A stretch of DNA of 43,411 bases from Anaerolineales bacterium. GTDB lineage: Bacteria > Chloroflexota > Anaerolineae > 4572-78 > NAK82. The stretch spans positions 1,889,894-1,933,304 of the forward strand of contig CP070811.1 of the NCBI GenBank assembly GCA_020343875.1, in the 5' to 3' direction. The notes under the pieces are model-generated. The model worked only from the letters and a program-made list of their open reading frames with translations. It did not search any database and was not told the origin of the DNA. The position numbers and the translations under genes were made by a program. Positions 8,107 through 16,427 of the stretch are shown piece after piece (position 1 is the stretch's first letter; each line of letters opens with the position of its first letter).

Positions 8107-8123
8107 GGATTCTCGTAGAATCC
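8107..8123. promoter_or_regulatory. Palindromic putative operator
   Basis: GGATTCT-cgt-AGAATCC, a perfect 7-bp palindrome with a 3-bp centre, lies 3 bp upstream of the -35 element of the zinc-ribbon promoter. Its position fits an activator or repressor dimer site. The remaining non-coding DNA to 8316 shows only the MFS promoter. Confidence 0.4.
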
Positions 8124-8240
8124 TGTAATTGATGTCATTCATATCAGTCAATTAACGCCAACTGCATTGGCCGGCTCTACCCGCTGACCGGCTTAGCGAG
8201 GTCAGGTCTGAGTCGAGCGTGGCTCTATCGCCCAGCGCGG

Positions 8241-8269
8241 TTGACTAAGATCGTCTTTTGGGACACAAT
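8241..8269 (+). promoter_or_regulatory. Probable promoter of the MFS gene
   Basis: TTGACT 8241-8246, 17 bp, CACAAT 8264-8269. The predicted start near 8276 gives a leader of about 50 nt to ATG 8329. Confidence 0.5.
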
Positions 8270-8328
8270 AGCGGCTACTTTGTTTCTGAGGTTCCTCTAA
8301 GCAAGGGTATGCGGGAGTGGGGGGTATT

Positions 8329-9543
8329 ATGCCTGAGGATACTATGCCTGTAGTTCAGGGCTCCGAACCTGAGCGATTCCAGACTAGCCGTGTGCTGACC
8401 ATTACTGGGGGGCATGCGGTCCACGATACCTACACGGCTTTCTTACCACCCCTTCTGCCGGCCTTTATTGCCAGTCTAACCTTATCCACAACGGAGGCTG
8501 GTCTACTGTCGGTTTTCTTGCAGGCGCCATCCCTACTTCAGCCCTTCATCGGGCACTTGGCTGATCGGGTCAGCTTGCGCTACTTGGTTATCCTGGCTCC
8601 CACGGTCACGGCGGTGGCGATGAGCTTGCTGGGCGTGGCGCCAGATTACGCCGCATTGGCTGTGCTGCTTGTTGTGGCTGGCTTCGGCTCGGCCACGCTT
8701 CACGCGGTCGGGCCAGTAATGGTCGGTAACCTGTCGGGGCGTAGCCTGGGACGGGGTATGGGATTTTGGATGGTGGGCGGTGAGCTGGGGCGGACTCTGG
8801 GGCCGATTGTGATTGTTAGCGTTGTTCAGCTAATAACCCTGAGAGGCACGCCTTGGTTGATGGGCGCAGGCTTGTTGGCTTCATTCATCCTCTACATCCG
8901 GTTGAAGGGCGTGCCCGGGCGGCCCCCGAACGCGGCTCGGAGCCGACCCTGGCGCCGAGCCCTACGGATGATGAGGCCGCTGCTGGCCCCCTTGGTGGTT
9001 CTTGTCGTCGTGCGCGCCTTTATGATCGTAGCCCTGACTACCTATCTACCTACCTTTCTGACTGAAGAAGGCGCTGATCTCTGGTTTGCAGGTGCCTCGC
9101 TTTCCTTGTTGGAGGCGGCCGGTGTGGGAGGCGCATTGCTGGGTGGCTCACTAAGCGATTGGCTGGGCCGCCAACGTGTCCTATGGGTCTCTTTGCTGAC
9201 TGCTGCCTTGTTTATGCTTGTCTTTTTAGGTGTCAAAGGGTGGACCCGGCTGCCTGTTTTGCTGGTGTTGGGCTTTACTGCTTTATCCATCACGCCGGTC
9301 CTGATGGCCTTAGTACAGGAGAGCGTTCCTGAGAACCGCGCCTTGGCCAATGGCATCTATATGGCCTTGAACTTCAGCATCCGCTCAGTGGTGGTTGTGG
9401 TATTGGGAGCGATGGGGGACTTGTTTGGACTGCGCCCGGCTTACATGGTCAGTGCTATCATTCCGCTGTTGGGCCTGCCTTTTATTTTTCTACTGCCGGG
9501 CAAAACCAACCCAGGGCACAACGCCCCATCGTCGGGCCCCTGA
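8329..9543 (+). CDS. MFS transporter, fosmidomycin-resistance (Fsr)-like
   Basis: A 404-aa inner-membrane transporter with about 12 hydrophobic segments. The order ITGGHAVHDTYTAFLPPLLPAF at the start, GHLADRVSLR in the first cytoplasmic loop, GFGSATLHAVGPVMVGNLSG, and GRGMGFWMVGGELGRTLGP in the middle resembles the Fsr/YfnA-like branch of the major facilitator superfamily, whose members export fosmidomycin and other small molecules. The real substrate is unknown. ATG 8329 is chosen over GTG 8317 because the G-rich stretch at 8313-8325 provides the ribosome site; ATG 8344 is also possible. It sits alone between its promoter and the cyclase gene. Confidence 0.8.
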   Translation: MPEDTMPVVQGSEPERFQTSRVLTITGGHAVHDTYTAFLPPLLPAFIASLTLSTTEAGLLSVFLQAPSLLQPFIGHLADRVSLRYLVILAPTVTAVAMSLLGVAPDYAALAVLLVVAGFGSATLHAVGPVMVGNLSGRSLGRGMGFWMVGGELGRTLGPIVIVSVVQLITLRGTPWLMGAGLLASFILYIRLKGVPGRPPNAARSRPWRRALRMMRPLLAPLVVLVVVRAFMIVALTTYLPTFLTEEGADLWFAGASLSLLEAAGVGGALLGGSLSDWLGRQRVLWVSLLTAALFMLVFLGVKGWTRLPVLLVLGFTALSITPVLMALVQESVPENRALANGIYMALNFSIRSVVVVVLGAMGDLFGLRPAYMVSAIIPLLGLPFIFLLPGKTNPGHNAPSSGP

Positions 9544-9612
9544 GGAGAAGACGCTGCTCGGATCCAGGCAGGCTCAGCTGGTACGAAACACCCCCCACGC
9601 TTTGCAGCTGTT

Positions 9613-9642
9613 TCGACAAGCCGGCTCCATGTGTGATATAAT
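9613..9642 (+). promoter_or_regulatory. Probable promoter of the CHASE2 cyclase
   Basis: TCGACA (9613-9618) and a perfect TATAAT (9637-9642), spacer 18 bp. This would give a leader of about 190 nt before ATG 9840. No clear gene or riboswitch is seen in 9544-9839. Confidence 0.5.
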
Positions 9643-9839
9643 GCCTATAAGCTACTTGGTTTACCAGTGCCCCATGGGTTGGGGCGCTCATTCATTGCAT
9701 CCTGTAAGCTCCTGCCTTGCCTGCTCGGGTTGCGGTAGCCTACCACAACTTGTTTGCCAGCCTGTCACCCACTCAACCTAACCCCATTCAGTGTAGAGCT
9801 ACCACTTGCGTACCGAAGGTGAGAAATCAAGGTCAGACT

Positions 9840-11297
9840 ATGCAGAGTGTTGATACTGTTCGTCGACTTACTTCGGGTAGACTTGCTCGCCCCCAACGCC
9901 TGCTCTTAATGGTTGGAGTAGGACTTCTCTTTGTATACCTGCTGAGTTGGTCAGGCATCCTCCAGGCGCTGGAGCTTGTCACCTACGATTTCCGCCTCTG
10001 GTTGCGCGGCCCCCGCCCGCCACATCCATCAATCGCTATCGTCGCCATTAACGATGAGAGTTTCAACGTTCTGAACCAGAATGTTCGTACCTGGCGGCGC
10101 AGCAATTATGCCCGCCTGATTGAAGCCATCGCCGCCGGTCACCCAGCTGTTATTGGCGTGGATGTGGCCTGGATCCACGCCAGCCCCGACCCTGATGAGG
10201 ATGAGGAGCTTGCCCGCAGCCTGCAACAGGCAGGTAACGTGATTCTGACCAGTCTCATCGAGCACCAAGCGGGCGCTGGCTATGAGTACAACCGATATGC
10301 GCCGCCTGTCGCGCCGCTGGTTGAGGCGGCGTCCGGCGTTGGGTTGGTCAACCTGACTCGAGACAACGATGGGGTGGTACGACGGGCTGCCCTTTGGCGC
10401 TTTCACAACGATGTCTGGTATTCTGCTTTTGGCTATGAGATTGCCCGGACTTATCTGCATCAGCCGGTTGCACCGTTTGATCCCGCCACCAACGTCGTAA
10501 CATTGGGGCAACATCATTTGCACTTGGATAGTGGGCAAGATTTGCTTATCAATTTTCGTGGTGGGCAGGCAACCTTTCCTACTTTCTCAATGTACCAGGT
10601 ACTCAACGGTGAAGTGTCGGTCGAGGCGTTCGCCGACAAGATTGTGCTCATTGGTTTCACCACGTCTTTGGAGCAAGACCTGCACGCCACGGCCTTCAAT
10701 CCGCCGTGGGGCAGTCCTGAACTGGTGCCTGGTGTCGAAATTCACGCCAACGTCATTGCCTCTTTGTTGAACGGCAACCCCATCCGGCGGGCGCCGGCTT
10801 GGCTCTCCGCGGCTCTTAGCCTGACAGCGCTGGTTCTGACCGCTCTGGTCTTCTGGCAGCTCAGACCTGCTATGGCGATGGTAGCGACCGGAGGCTTGGC
10901 GCTGGCCTACCTGGGCGTAGCCTTTTTCCTTTTTGGGCGGGCTGATCTGTGGTTACCGGTCGTCTCGCCGTTGGGACTGGTTGGCATAGCTGCCACTGGC
11001 GGATTGGTGGAGCGGGTTCTCATCGAAGAGCGGGAGAAACGTCGCATCCGGGCTCGCTTTCAGAGTTTTATGGCTCCGGAGCGGCTGTCTGCTGTCTTGA
11101 GTCGCTGGGAAGAGTTGTTGGCTGAAGACCGGCCCGAGATTGCCGCCACGGTACTCTTTTCCGATATCCGGGGCTTCACCTCGGCCACCGAGGCCTTGAC
11201 ACGCCAGGGCCGCAGCGGTGAGGTGATCCGCTTTCTAAATCGTTACACTGATGCCATGATCGAGGCCATCTTTGCCGAGCGTGGGGTGCTGGACTAA
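9840..11297 (+). CDS. CHASE2 sensor with N-terminal half of class III adenylate cyclase (cut by stop)
   Basis: 485 aa from ATG 9840 (AAGG nine bases upstream; the frame is open to 9717). One N-terminal membrane segment (LLLMVGVGLLFVYLLSW) precedes an extracytoplasmic CHASE2 domain (IAIVAINDESFN, VIGVDVAW, GGQATFPTFSMYQVLNG, VLIGFTT, PGVEIHANVIASLL). Three more membrane segments follow, then the start of a class III cyclase with the first metal-binding motif, TVLFSDIRGFTSATE. The frame ends at TAA 11295-11297 in GVLD-stop, exactly where GVLDK(M/F)xGD continues in the family. The second half follows directly in the same frame (11298-11777). It is most likely one gene of 645 codons (including the internal TAA), now interrupted. 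Intact, it would make cAMP in response to an external signal. Confidence 0.85.
   Translation: MQSVDTVRRLTSGRLARPQRLLLMVGVGLLFVYLLSWSGILQALELVTYDFRLWLRGPRPPHPSIAIVAINDESFNVLNQNVRTWRRSNYARLIEAIAAGHPAVIGVDVAWIHASPDPDEDEELARSLQQAGNVILTSLIEHQAGAGYEYNRYAPPVAPLVEAASGVGLVNLTRDNDGVVRRAALWRFHNDVWYSAFGYEIARTYLHQPVAPFDPATNVVTLGQHHLHLDSGQDLLINFRGGQATFPTFSMYQVLNGEVSVEAFADKIVLIGFTTSLEQDLHATAFNPPWGSPELVPGVEIHANVIASLLNGNPIRRAPAWLSAALSLTALVLTALVFWQLRPAMAMVATGGLALAYLGVAFFLFGRADLWLPVVSPLGLVGIAATGGLVERVLIEEREKRRIRARFQSFMAPERLSAVLSRWEELLAEDRPEIAATVLFSDIRGFTSATEALTRQGRSGEVIRFLNRYTDAMIEAIFAERGVLD
11295..11297 (+). other. In-frame TAA at the conserved cyclase lysine codon
   Basis: The TAA replaces the Lys of the D-K-x-x-G-D motif, one base away from AAA. 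By alignment with mammalian adenylate cyclase (KTIGS), this Lys helps select adenine. Both sides remain in frame with no other lesion. A recent nonsense mutation, a sequence error or read-through would all look like this. Confidence 0.85.
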
Positions 11298-11777
11298 ATG
11301 CTGGGGGACGGGTTGTTGGTGCTCTTTGGCGCGCCGGAGCCGACGCCTGAACACGCGCTACTGGCAGTGCGGGCGGCCCTGCGCATGGCGGCCCTACTGC
11401 CCGAACTGAATGAAACCTGGCCCCTGCGTGACCAACGACCTTTGCGGGTCGGCATCGGGATTCACAGTGGGCCGCTGATGGATGGTGTCATAGGCCGCGG
11501 CCGTCGCGTGGAGTACACCGTCATTGGCGATGTGGTCAACACTGCCTCACGGGTGGAGGCTTACACGAAAGAGGTGCTTGCCCGCCTAATCGAGGGAGAT
11601 GTTGATGAAGGTCGGCCTGGAGCGACCATCCTGATCACAGAGGCCACCTACGTTCAGGTGAAGGATCAAGTCCAAGTGGACTCGGATATCCCCCCATGTC
11701 AGGCCAAGGGAAAAGCGGAACCAGTCCCAGTACATCGCGTGTTAGGACTGAAGGAAGGAACGCTGCCAGGTCAATAG
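11298..11777 (+). CDS. C-terminal half of the interrupted adenylate cyclase
   Basis: 159 codons in the same frame as the CHASE2 gene, starting at an ATG directly after its TAA. It carries the rest of the class III cyclase domain: GDGLLVLFGAP with the second metal Asp, RVGIGIHSGP, the adenine-contacting Asp in YTVIGDVVN, and the Asn and Arg of VNTASR. No ribosome site is evident before the ATG, so independent translation is uncertain, and this half alone lacks the first metal site. The C-terminal ~40 residues (KDQVQVDSDIPPCQAKGK...VHRVLGL) match the usual KG(K/R)xxPxxVY/H-like end of such cyclases. It is best treated as a fragment of the gene starting at 9840. Confidence 0.75.
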   Translation: MLGDGLLVLFGAPEPTPEHALLAVRAALRMAALLPELNETWPLRDQRPLRVGIGIHSGPLMDGVIGRGRRVEYTVIGDVVNTASRVEAYTKEVLARLIEGDVDEGRPGATILITEATYVQVKDQVQVDSDIPPCQAKGKAEPVPVHRVLGLKEGTLPGQ

Positions 11778-11843
11778 GGAAAGGCGCAACCGATCCCTGA
11801 TTATGATGCGCCGGGGTCTTGAGTATTGGTGAAGGAGAAAGGT

Positions 11844-13571
11844 ATGTTATGGAAAAGGGGGGTTGGGATCATAATTGGCCTGTCGTTGGTGGCATTGGCG
11901 ACGAGTTCCTGTAGGCCATCTGAGGATCAAAGACCCTCGGCGACGATTATTGAGACTATCAATAGAGTAGATGCTCGCCCGCAGCCGACTGATGATTGGG
12001 GGCTGGCCACGGCGGGACTGGAAATCTACGCTGGCGGGCAGGTTCGCACGGGGCCCGCCTCCTATGCTCAGTTGCAATTGCTGGGAGATGTGGTACGCCT
12101 TGCTGCCGAGACCATCTTTACAGTCAAAGAGAGCACCCCTTATCAGGAAAGGCCGGTGACCTGGCTCTTTTTGCAGGAAGGCCGGTTGTGGGCGCACCTG
12201 GCGCCTGACCGGCCCCATGAGTTTATCGTAGAGACGTCCAGCGCTGTGGCGGCGGTGCGGGATACCCGTTTCAGCGTAGTGGTGAGCCCTGATCAGACGA
12301 CGCTGGTTTCGGTGGCAGAAGGAGAGGTCATGGTGACTGCTCAGGGTCAGAGCATGAGGGTAGTTGCTGGCCAGCAGGTGAGCGTCAAGCCTGGACAGCC
12401 CCCACCTTCACCGGAACCGATGAGCGAGGCCGAGCGCCAGCTGTGGATGGTCGAGGGTGGGATGCCGGAGCCAACATCTCTCCCGCCTATTACCACGCCT
12501 ACACCGGTTTCACAAATTGTGCCCACGCCAGCGCCAACCGAACAGCTGACGTCCACGCCGACGGCTACCCTTACGCCAACGCCGGTGCCTGAAGAGGTGC
12601 GCATCCCATGCGTCTCTGATGCAGCCTTTGTAGCTGATGTGACTGTGCCGGATGGCGCCGTGTTTGGGCCTGAGGCTCGCATTGACAAGGTTTGGCGCGT
12701 CCAAAACAGTGGCAGTTGCCCCTGGGATGACGGCTACGCTTGGGTATTTATGTCTGGCGACCAGATGGGAGCTCCTGCCCTTCAGGCGGTGCCCGCCACC
12801 GCGGTGGGGGCAAGCGTAGACATCGTAGTGACTTTGTATGCGCCCCCAATCCCGGGTACTTACACTGGCTACTGGCGGATGAGGAGCCCCAGCGGGGAGG
12901 CCTTGGGCCCCACCTTCAGGGTGCAGATTGTGGTGCCAGCGCCGACGGAGCCCGCACCTCGGCCACTGGAAGCGGAGTATTGGCTGGTGCCTGACAGAAG
13001 CAGCGTTGATGCCTCACTCAAGGAGTGCCTGACTCTATCCTGGCACGCCAAGAATGTGTTAGAGGCATACCTGGATCGGGTGCCTTTGCAAGGCGAGAAT
13101 GGCACCCTTACCGATTGCCCTTGCGACAACAGGGACGATACGCCTGATACGCTTGCCCATACCCTGAGTGTCGTCAAGCCTGACGGGGGCACGGCCAGTG
13201 AAACAATCAGGGTCTCCGTGTCAGGCAGCTGCCCAGTGGGCCCTGGGATTGATGACTTTGTGGGTAATTGGGTCAATATTGACCCAGATGCCTCTGGTAT
13301 GACGCGCCTCATCATTGAAAAAGTTGATGACGAGCTTGTAACCTTTCATGGTTATGGTAGTTGTGTGCCTGCGGATTGTGATTGGGGTGTTATTAGAGTC
13401 CCGTTTGCTTTGCCGGCCTTGGTGGGTGTGTATAGTTTTGACTACAAGAAGACACAAATCGCGGTGAGCTTGTCGGGTGACCAGCTTCTGGCAGAGGTCT
13501 TTGATGATTATACGGAGGCCGATGGCCGTTCTGACCGGACTTCTAAATACATTCTGCAGAAATCACGCTAG
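11844..13571 (+). CDS. FecR-domain / NBR1-Ig-like lipoprotein
   Basis: A 575-aa predicted lipoprotein: basic start, hydrophobic core and a lipobox ending at Cys23 (VALATSSC). Residues ~60-185 form a FecR-like domain (AGGQVRTGPASYAQLQL, VSVAEGEVMVTAQGQSM, VVAGQQVSV). A Pro/Thr-rich linker (~190-255) follows, then an Ig-like domain of the NBR1 type (VPDGAVFGPEARIDKVWRVQ, GSCPWDDGYAWVFMSGDQMG, PGTYTGYWRM). The C-terminal ~200 residues contain two further beta-rich segments with paired cysteines. ATG 11844 has AAGGAG six bases upstream. The gene follows the cyclase by 66 bp; FecR proteins and CHASE2 cyclases often adjoin, so a shared envelope-sensing role is plausible. Ligand unknown. Confidence 0.8.
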   Translation: MLWKRGVGIIIGLSLVALATSSCRPSEDQRPSATIIETINRVDARPQPTDDWGLATAGLEIYAGGQVRTGPASYAQLQLLGDVVRLAAETIFTVKESTPYQERPVTWLFLQEGRLWAHLAPDRPHEFIVETSSAVAAVRDTRFSVVVSPDQTTLVSVAEGEVMVTAQGQSMRVVAGQQVSVKPGQPPPSPEPMSEAERQLWMVEGGMPEPTSLPPITTPTPVSQIVPTPAPTEQLTSTPTATLTPTPVPEEVRIPCVSDAAFVADVTVPDGAVFGPEARIDKVWRVQNSGSCPWDDGYAWVFMSGDQMGAPALQAVPATAVGASVDIVVTLYAPPIPGTYTGYWRMRSPSGEALGPTFRVQIVVPAPTEPAPRPLEAEYWLVPDRSSVDASLKECLTLSWHAKNVLEAYLDRVPLQGENGTLTDCPCDNRDDTPDTLAHTLSVVKPDGGTASETIRVSVSGSCPVGPGIDDFVGNWVNIDPDASGMTRLIIEKVDDELVTFHGYGSCVPADCDWGVIRVPFALPALVGVYSFDYKKTQIAVSLSGDQLLAEVFDDYTEADGRSDRTSKYILQKSR

Positions 13572-13614
13572 AGCGTTATCACATCTACCAGGTGAACTTC
13601 AGCTATTTTGCGGA

Positions 13615-13643
13615 TTGACAATTGGGCCCCGACTCAGTAAAAT
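13615..13643 (+). promoter_or_regulatory. Consensus promoter of tRNA-Arg
   Basis: TTGACA 13615-13620, exactly 17 bp, TAAAAT 13638-13643. Transcription would begin near 13650, about 12 bases before the mature tRNA. Confidence 0.75.
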
Positions 13644-13661
13644 CAAATCGCCACGTGATTT

Positions 13662-13734
13662 GCCCCCGTAGCTCAGAGGATAGAGCAGCGGTTTCCTAAA
13701 CCGTGTGCCGCAGGTTCGAATCCTGCCGGGGGTA
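13662..13734 (+). tRNA. tRNA-Arg (anticodon CCT)
   Basis: A 73-nt cloverleaf. Acceptor stem GCCCCCG (13662-13668) / CGGGGGT (13727-13733) with a terminal G-T pair; D arm GCTC/GAGC; anticodon stem GCGGT/ACCGT with loop TTCCTAA, anticodon CCT at 13695-13697; T arm GCAGG-TTCGAAT-CCTGC. Discriminator A. CCA is not encoded. It reads the AGG codon. Confidence 0.95.
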
Positions 13735-13770
13735 CCTGGGAAATTCCTAGTGTAAATGACGGCAATTGTG

Positions 13771-13812
13771 ATAGACGGGGAGTGGCGACCAGAGGGGGCC
13801 TTCCCCGTCTAT
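13771..13812. repeat. Inverted repeat downstream of tRNA-Arg
   Basis: ATAGACGGGG (13771-13780) pairs perfectly with CCCCGTCTAT (13803-13812) across a 22-nt loop. There is no T-run, so it is a weak candidate terminator for the tRNA transcript or a structured leader of the next gene. Confidence 0.4.
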
Positions 13813-13877
13813 TGTCTATCATCCCGAGCTCGGTCTGGGCTAAGATATTGTTTACCTTGCGCCAGGAGAGGTCATTA

Positions 13878-14027
13878 ATGTTCGGTGGACGTCCGCGCTT
13901 TTGGGCTAGCATAGTAATCTTGCTGCTTCTTTTGATTCCAGTGGGTTTGGGTCAATGGGACATGGTGGTCGCTGTGATTATTGGCTTGACAGTGGGTAAT
14001 GGTCTAGCTCTCATGCGAGGTAAGTGA
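13878..14027 (+). CDS. Small membrane protein (49 aa)
   Basis: No family recognised. From ATG 13878, with AGGAGAGGT just upstream, it encodes a short basic start (MFGGRPRFW) and two hydrophobic segments (ASIVILLLLLIPVGLG and MVVAVIIGLTVGNGLALM) separated by QWD, a likely helical hairpin with both ends inside. The frame is open to 13782, but the ribosome site and the switch to hydrophobic sequence favour the later start. It ends 30 bp before the DUF2079 gene and may be co-transcribed with it. Confidence 0.6.
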   Translation: MFGGRPRFWASIVILLLLLIPVGLGQWDMVVAVIIGLTVGNGLALMRGK

Positions 14028-14057
14028 AGCTTTGTCTTCTGATAGGGAGCTCCAGAC

Positions 14058-16409
14058 GTGATTCGGAAATCTCTTCTGCCCGCGATCTGTCTCCTCGGCG
14101 GCTCAATCCTGATCGCTATCGGTTGGTGGGATCATTGGAACCCCAATCAGATCAACCGGTGGCTGGCGGGCGAGCAGGTCTACTCTTTCTATTGGTATCG
14201 CCTCGCACGCACGCTGGTATTGGTTCTGCTGGTGGCGGTGCTGGCCTGGCAGCTGGGGTTGTCCAAAGAGACGCCGCCCAAAGGGCTTCGGCGGCGCGCG
14301 GCCTGGGGATTTGCGGTAGCGGTTGCCATCCCGTTCATCCTGCTGCTTAAGTATCAGGTGACGTGGCTGGGAATGAATTATGGAAGTTCGGTCTGGTCTT
14401 ACAGCCTCATCCTGATCTTGAGCGCTGTGATCAGCTGGCTGGTGTGGCCTGCTTTGAAAAACCGCAGGTTGCTGGAGCGGCTCGATCACCAGGGGCCACT
14501 GATAATCCTGGTAGGTATGGTGGTCTATATGACAGTATACGGTGGTCTGGCCATCGCCCGCCACACCAGCTTTCGTAGCAACGCTTTGGACCTGGGTACG
14601 ATGGATCAGGCGATGTGGAACACTTCCAGGGGGCGCCTCCTGGAATACACGCCCTTGTCGATGGCCTTTGACAACACCGCGGCAGACCTGTCCCCAAATA
14701 GCCGACTGGTGGGTGGCTACTTAGAGTTGATCTTCTTGCCTTTGTCACTGCTTTATTGGTTATGGGCCGACCCACGCTTATTGATTGCTGTGCAGGCGAT
14801 TGTGTTGGCCAGTGGCGCAATCCCGCTTTATCTGCTGGCGCGGAGCCAACTTGAGGACAGTGTAGCTTCTCTGACCATCACCTTGGCCTATTTGCTTTAC
14901 TTGCCCCTGCATTACGTGACCCTGGCTGACTTTCATGCCTCAGCGCTTATGATCCCGTTCCTGCTTTGGGCATGGCAGGTAGCGCAGCAGAGACGCTGGC
15001 GTAGCTATTATCTAGCAATCGGCATCGCGCTGCTCTGCCGGGTTGATACAGCGCTGGCATTGCTGGGCGTAGGCGCGTGCCTTATCTTGCAGAAAGCCTC
15101 CAGCTCAGGGGGCAGGCAGCATCTTCGTCATGGTGCCGTGACAATACTGATCGGCTTGGCTTGGATGGCGCTCGACTTTGGGCTGGTGGTGCCCTGGGCT
15201 AAGTCTACCTATGGGCTGGGTAGCAATCACTTGGGGCCGGGGGAGTATGCAGGATTAGTCCAGGATGTACCCGGTACTGCCCGTTGGGTGTTGGCTCAGC
15301 CCTTGGATGCACTAGGTGCTCTGTTGGGGCGTGAAGAGCTTCAGATCTTGGTTGATTTGATAGCCCCCCTGGGCGGGACGCCGTTGCTAGCATTACTTGC
15401 CTTGCTGCCAGCTTTGCCGGTTTTGGTTTTGAATATTCTGACTGCCGCCCCAACCCAGCACGCCATCCCAATTCACTATTTGGCTCCAGTCATACCGTTT
15501 CTGTTCATCGCTGCCGTTCGAGGCACGTTCAATGCCGGGCGATGGATCACCCGGCTTACTGGCGGGGAGCAGAGGCAGGGCCTTTCACAGCTAGAAGGCA
15601 GCCGTTTGACGGCTATCTTTGCGCTGACAATGACGCTACTGGCTGCGCTTTTCCTTAGCTCGCTGCCTCCCGGACCGAAATTCCGTCTAACCGATTACTA
15701 CCATATAGGTGAACGCGAACGAGAGCTAAATAATACTCTCGACCTCATCTCAGCGAACGCTAGCGTATCGGCTCAGGGTAACCTCTTTCCGCACCTATCA
15801 CGGCGCCCAGTTATTTACCGTTTTCCTACGGTGGCTGATGCGGAGTACCTGGTGCTAGATCTGGATTATAGCGCTAGCAAGACTCCCCTGGACGAGTCCG
15901 CCTTTTACGCAACAGTGGAGGGGTTGCTGGTCGACCCCTCTTTCCATGTTGCTGCTTTCGAGAACGGTGTACTTCTATTGCAGCGTGGCCCCGGTCAGCC
16001 GCCGCCTGCGTTTCAAGAGAACTTGGCTGACTACCGTGAGGGCCTTTACCGCTCAGCTCTGGTCGAATACCGTGGGTCCAGGCGTCTGCGAGTTGATAGC
16101 TTGTATCAGACGGTTGTGGCGTTGGAGAACCGGGGGACGCAAAGCTGGGAGACGGTCGGCCCTGACCCTATCCAGCTCAGCTATCATTGGTGGACTGCCG
16201 ATGGCGATTTGGTCGAGTGGGATGGCCTGAGCACCCCTTTGGGGCAGGTGGTTAAACCAAATGACGCGCTTGACCAGCGGGCTCGTTTCGCCACCCCTGC
16301 TGAGCCAGGGGATTACGTGTTGGAATGGGACCTGATGCATAAGAATCGTGTCTGGTTCGGGGAGCGAGGTGGCATTACATTACGCGTGGAAGTAAGTGTG
16401 ATGGAGTAA
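14058..16409 (+). CDS. DUF2079 multi-pass membrane protein
   Basis: A 783-aa membrane protein starting at GTG 14058 with GGGAG upstream. About a dozen hydrophobic segments span residues 5-540. The DUF2079 signature is visible near residues 170-200 (HTSFRSNALDLGTMDQAMWN, then GRLLEYTPL) and 280-295 (LHYVTLADFHASALMIPF). The family has a GT-C-like fold layout and is of unproved function, perhaps transfer of a lipid-linked sugar. The last ~120 residues are an extracytoplasmic beta-sandwich (LSYHWWTADGDLVEWDG, PAEPGDYVLEWDLMHKNRVWF), a module that recurs on envelope proteins. It converges on the threonine synthase-receiver gene with only 18 bp between the stops. Confidence 0.8.
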   Translation: MIRKSLLPAICLLGGSILIAIGWWDHWNPNQINRWLAGEQVYSFYWYRLARTLVLVLLVAVLAWQLGLSKETPPKGLRRRAAWGFAVAVAIPFILLLKYQVTWLGMNYGSSVWSYSLILILSAVISWLVWPALKNRRLLERLDHQGPLIILVGMVVYMTVYGGLAIARHTSFRSNALDLGTMDQAMWNTSRGRLLEYTPLSMAFDNTAADLSPNSRLVGGYLELIFLPLSLLYWLWADPRLLIAVQAIVLASGAIPLYLLARSQLEDSVASLTITLAYLLYLPLHYVTLADFHASALMIPFLLWAWQVAQQRRWRSYYLAIGIALLCRVDTALALLGVGACLILQKASSSGGRQHLRHGAVTILIGLAWMALDFGLVVPWAKSTYGLGSNHLGPGEYAGLVQDVPGTARWVLAQPLDALGALLGREELQILVDLIAPLGGTPLLALLALLPALPVLVLNILTAAPTQHAIPIHYLAPVIPFLFIAAVRGTFNAGRWITRLTGGEQRQGLSQLEGSRLTAIFALTMTLLAALFLSSLPPGPKFRLTDYYHIGERERELNNTLDLISANASVSAQGNLFPHLSRRPVIYRFPTVADAEYLVLDLDYSASKTPLDESAFYATVEGLLVDPSFHVAAFENGVLLLQRGPGQPPPAFQENLADYREGLYRSALVEYRGSRRLRVDSLYQTVVALENRGTQSWETVGPDPIQLSYHWWTADGDLVEWDGLSTPLGQVVKPNDALDQRARFATPAEPGDYVLEWDLMHKNRVWFGERGGITLRVEVSVME

Positions 16410-16427
16410 GCTTCCATTGACCCTGAG

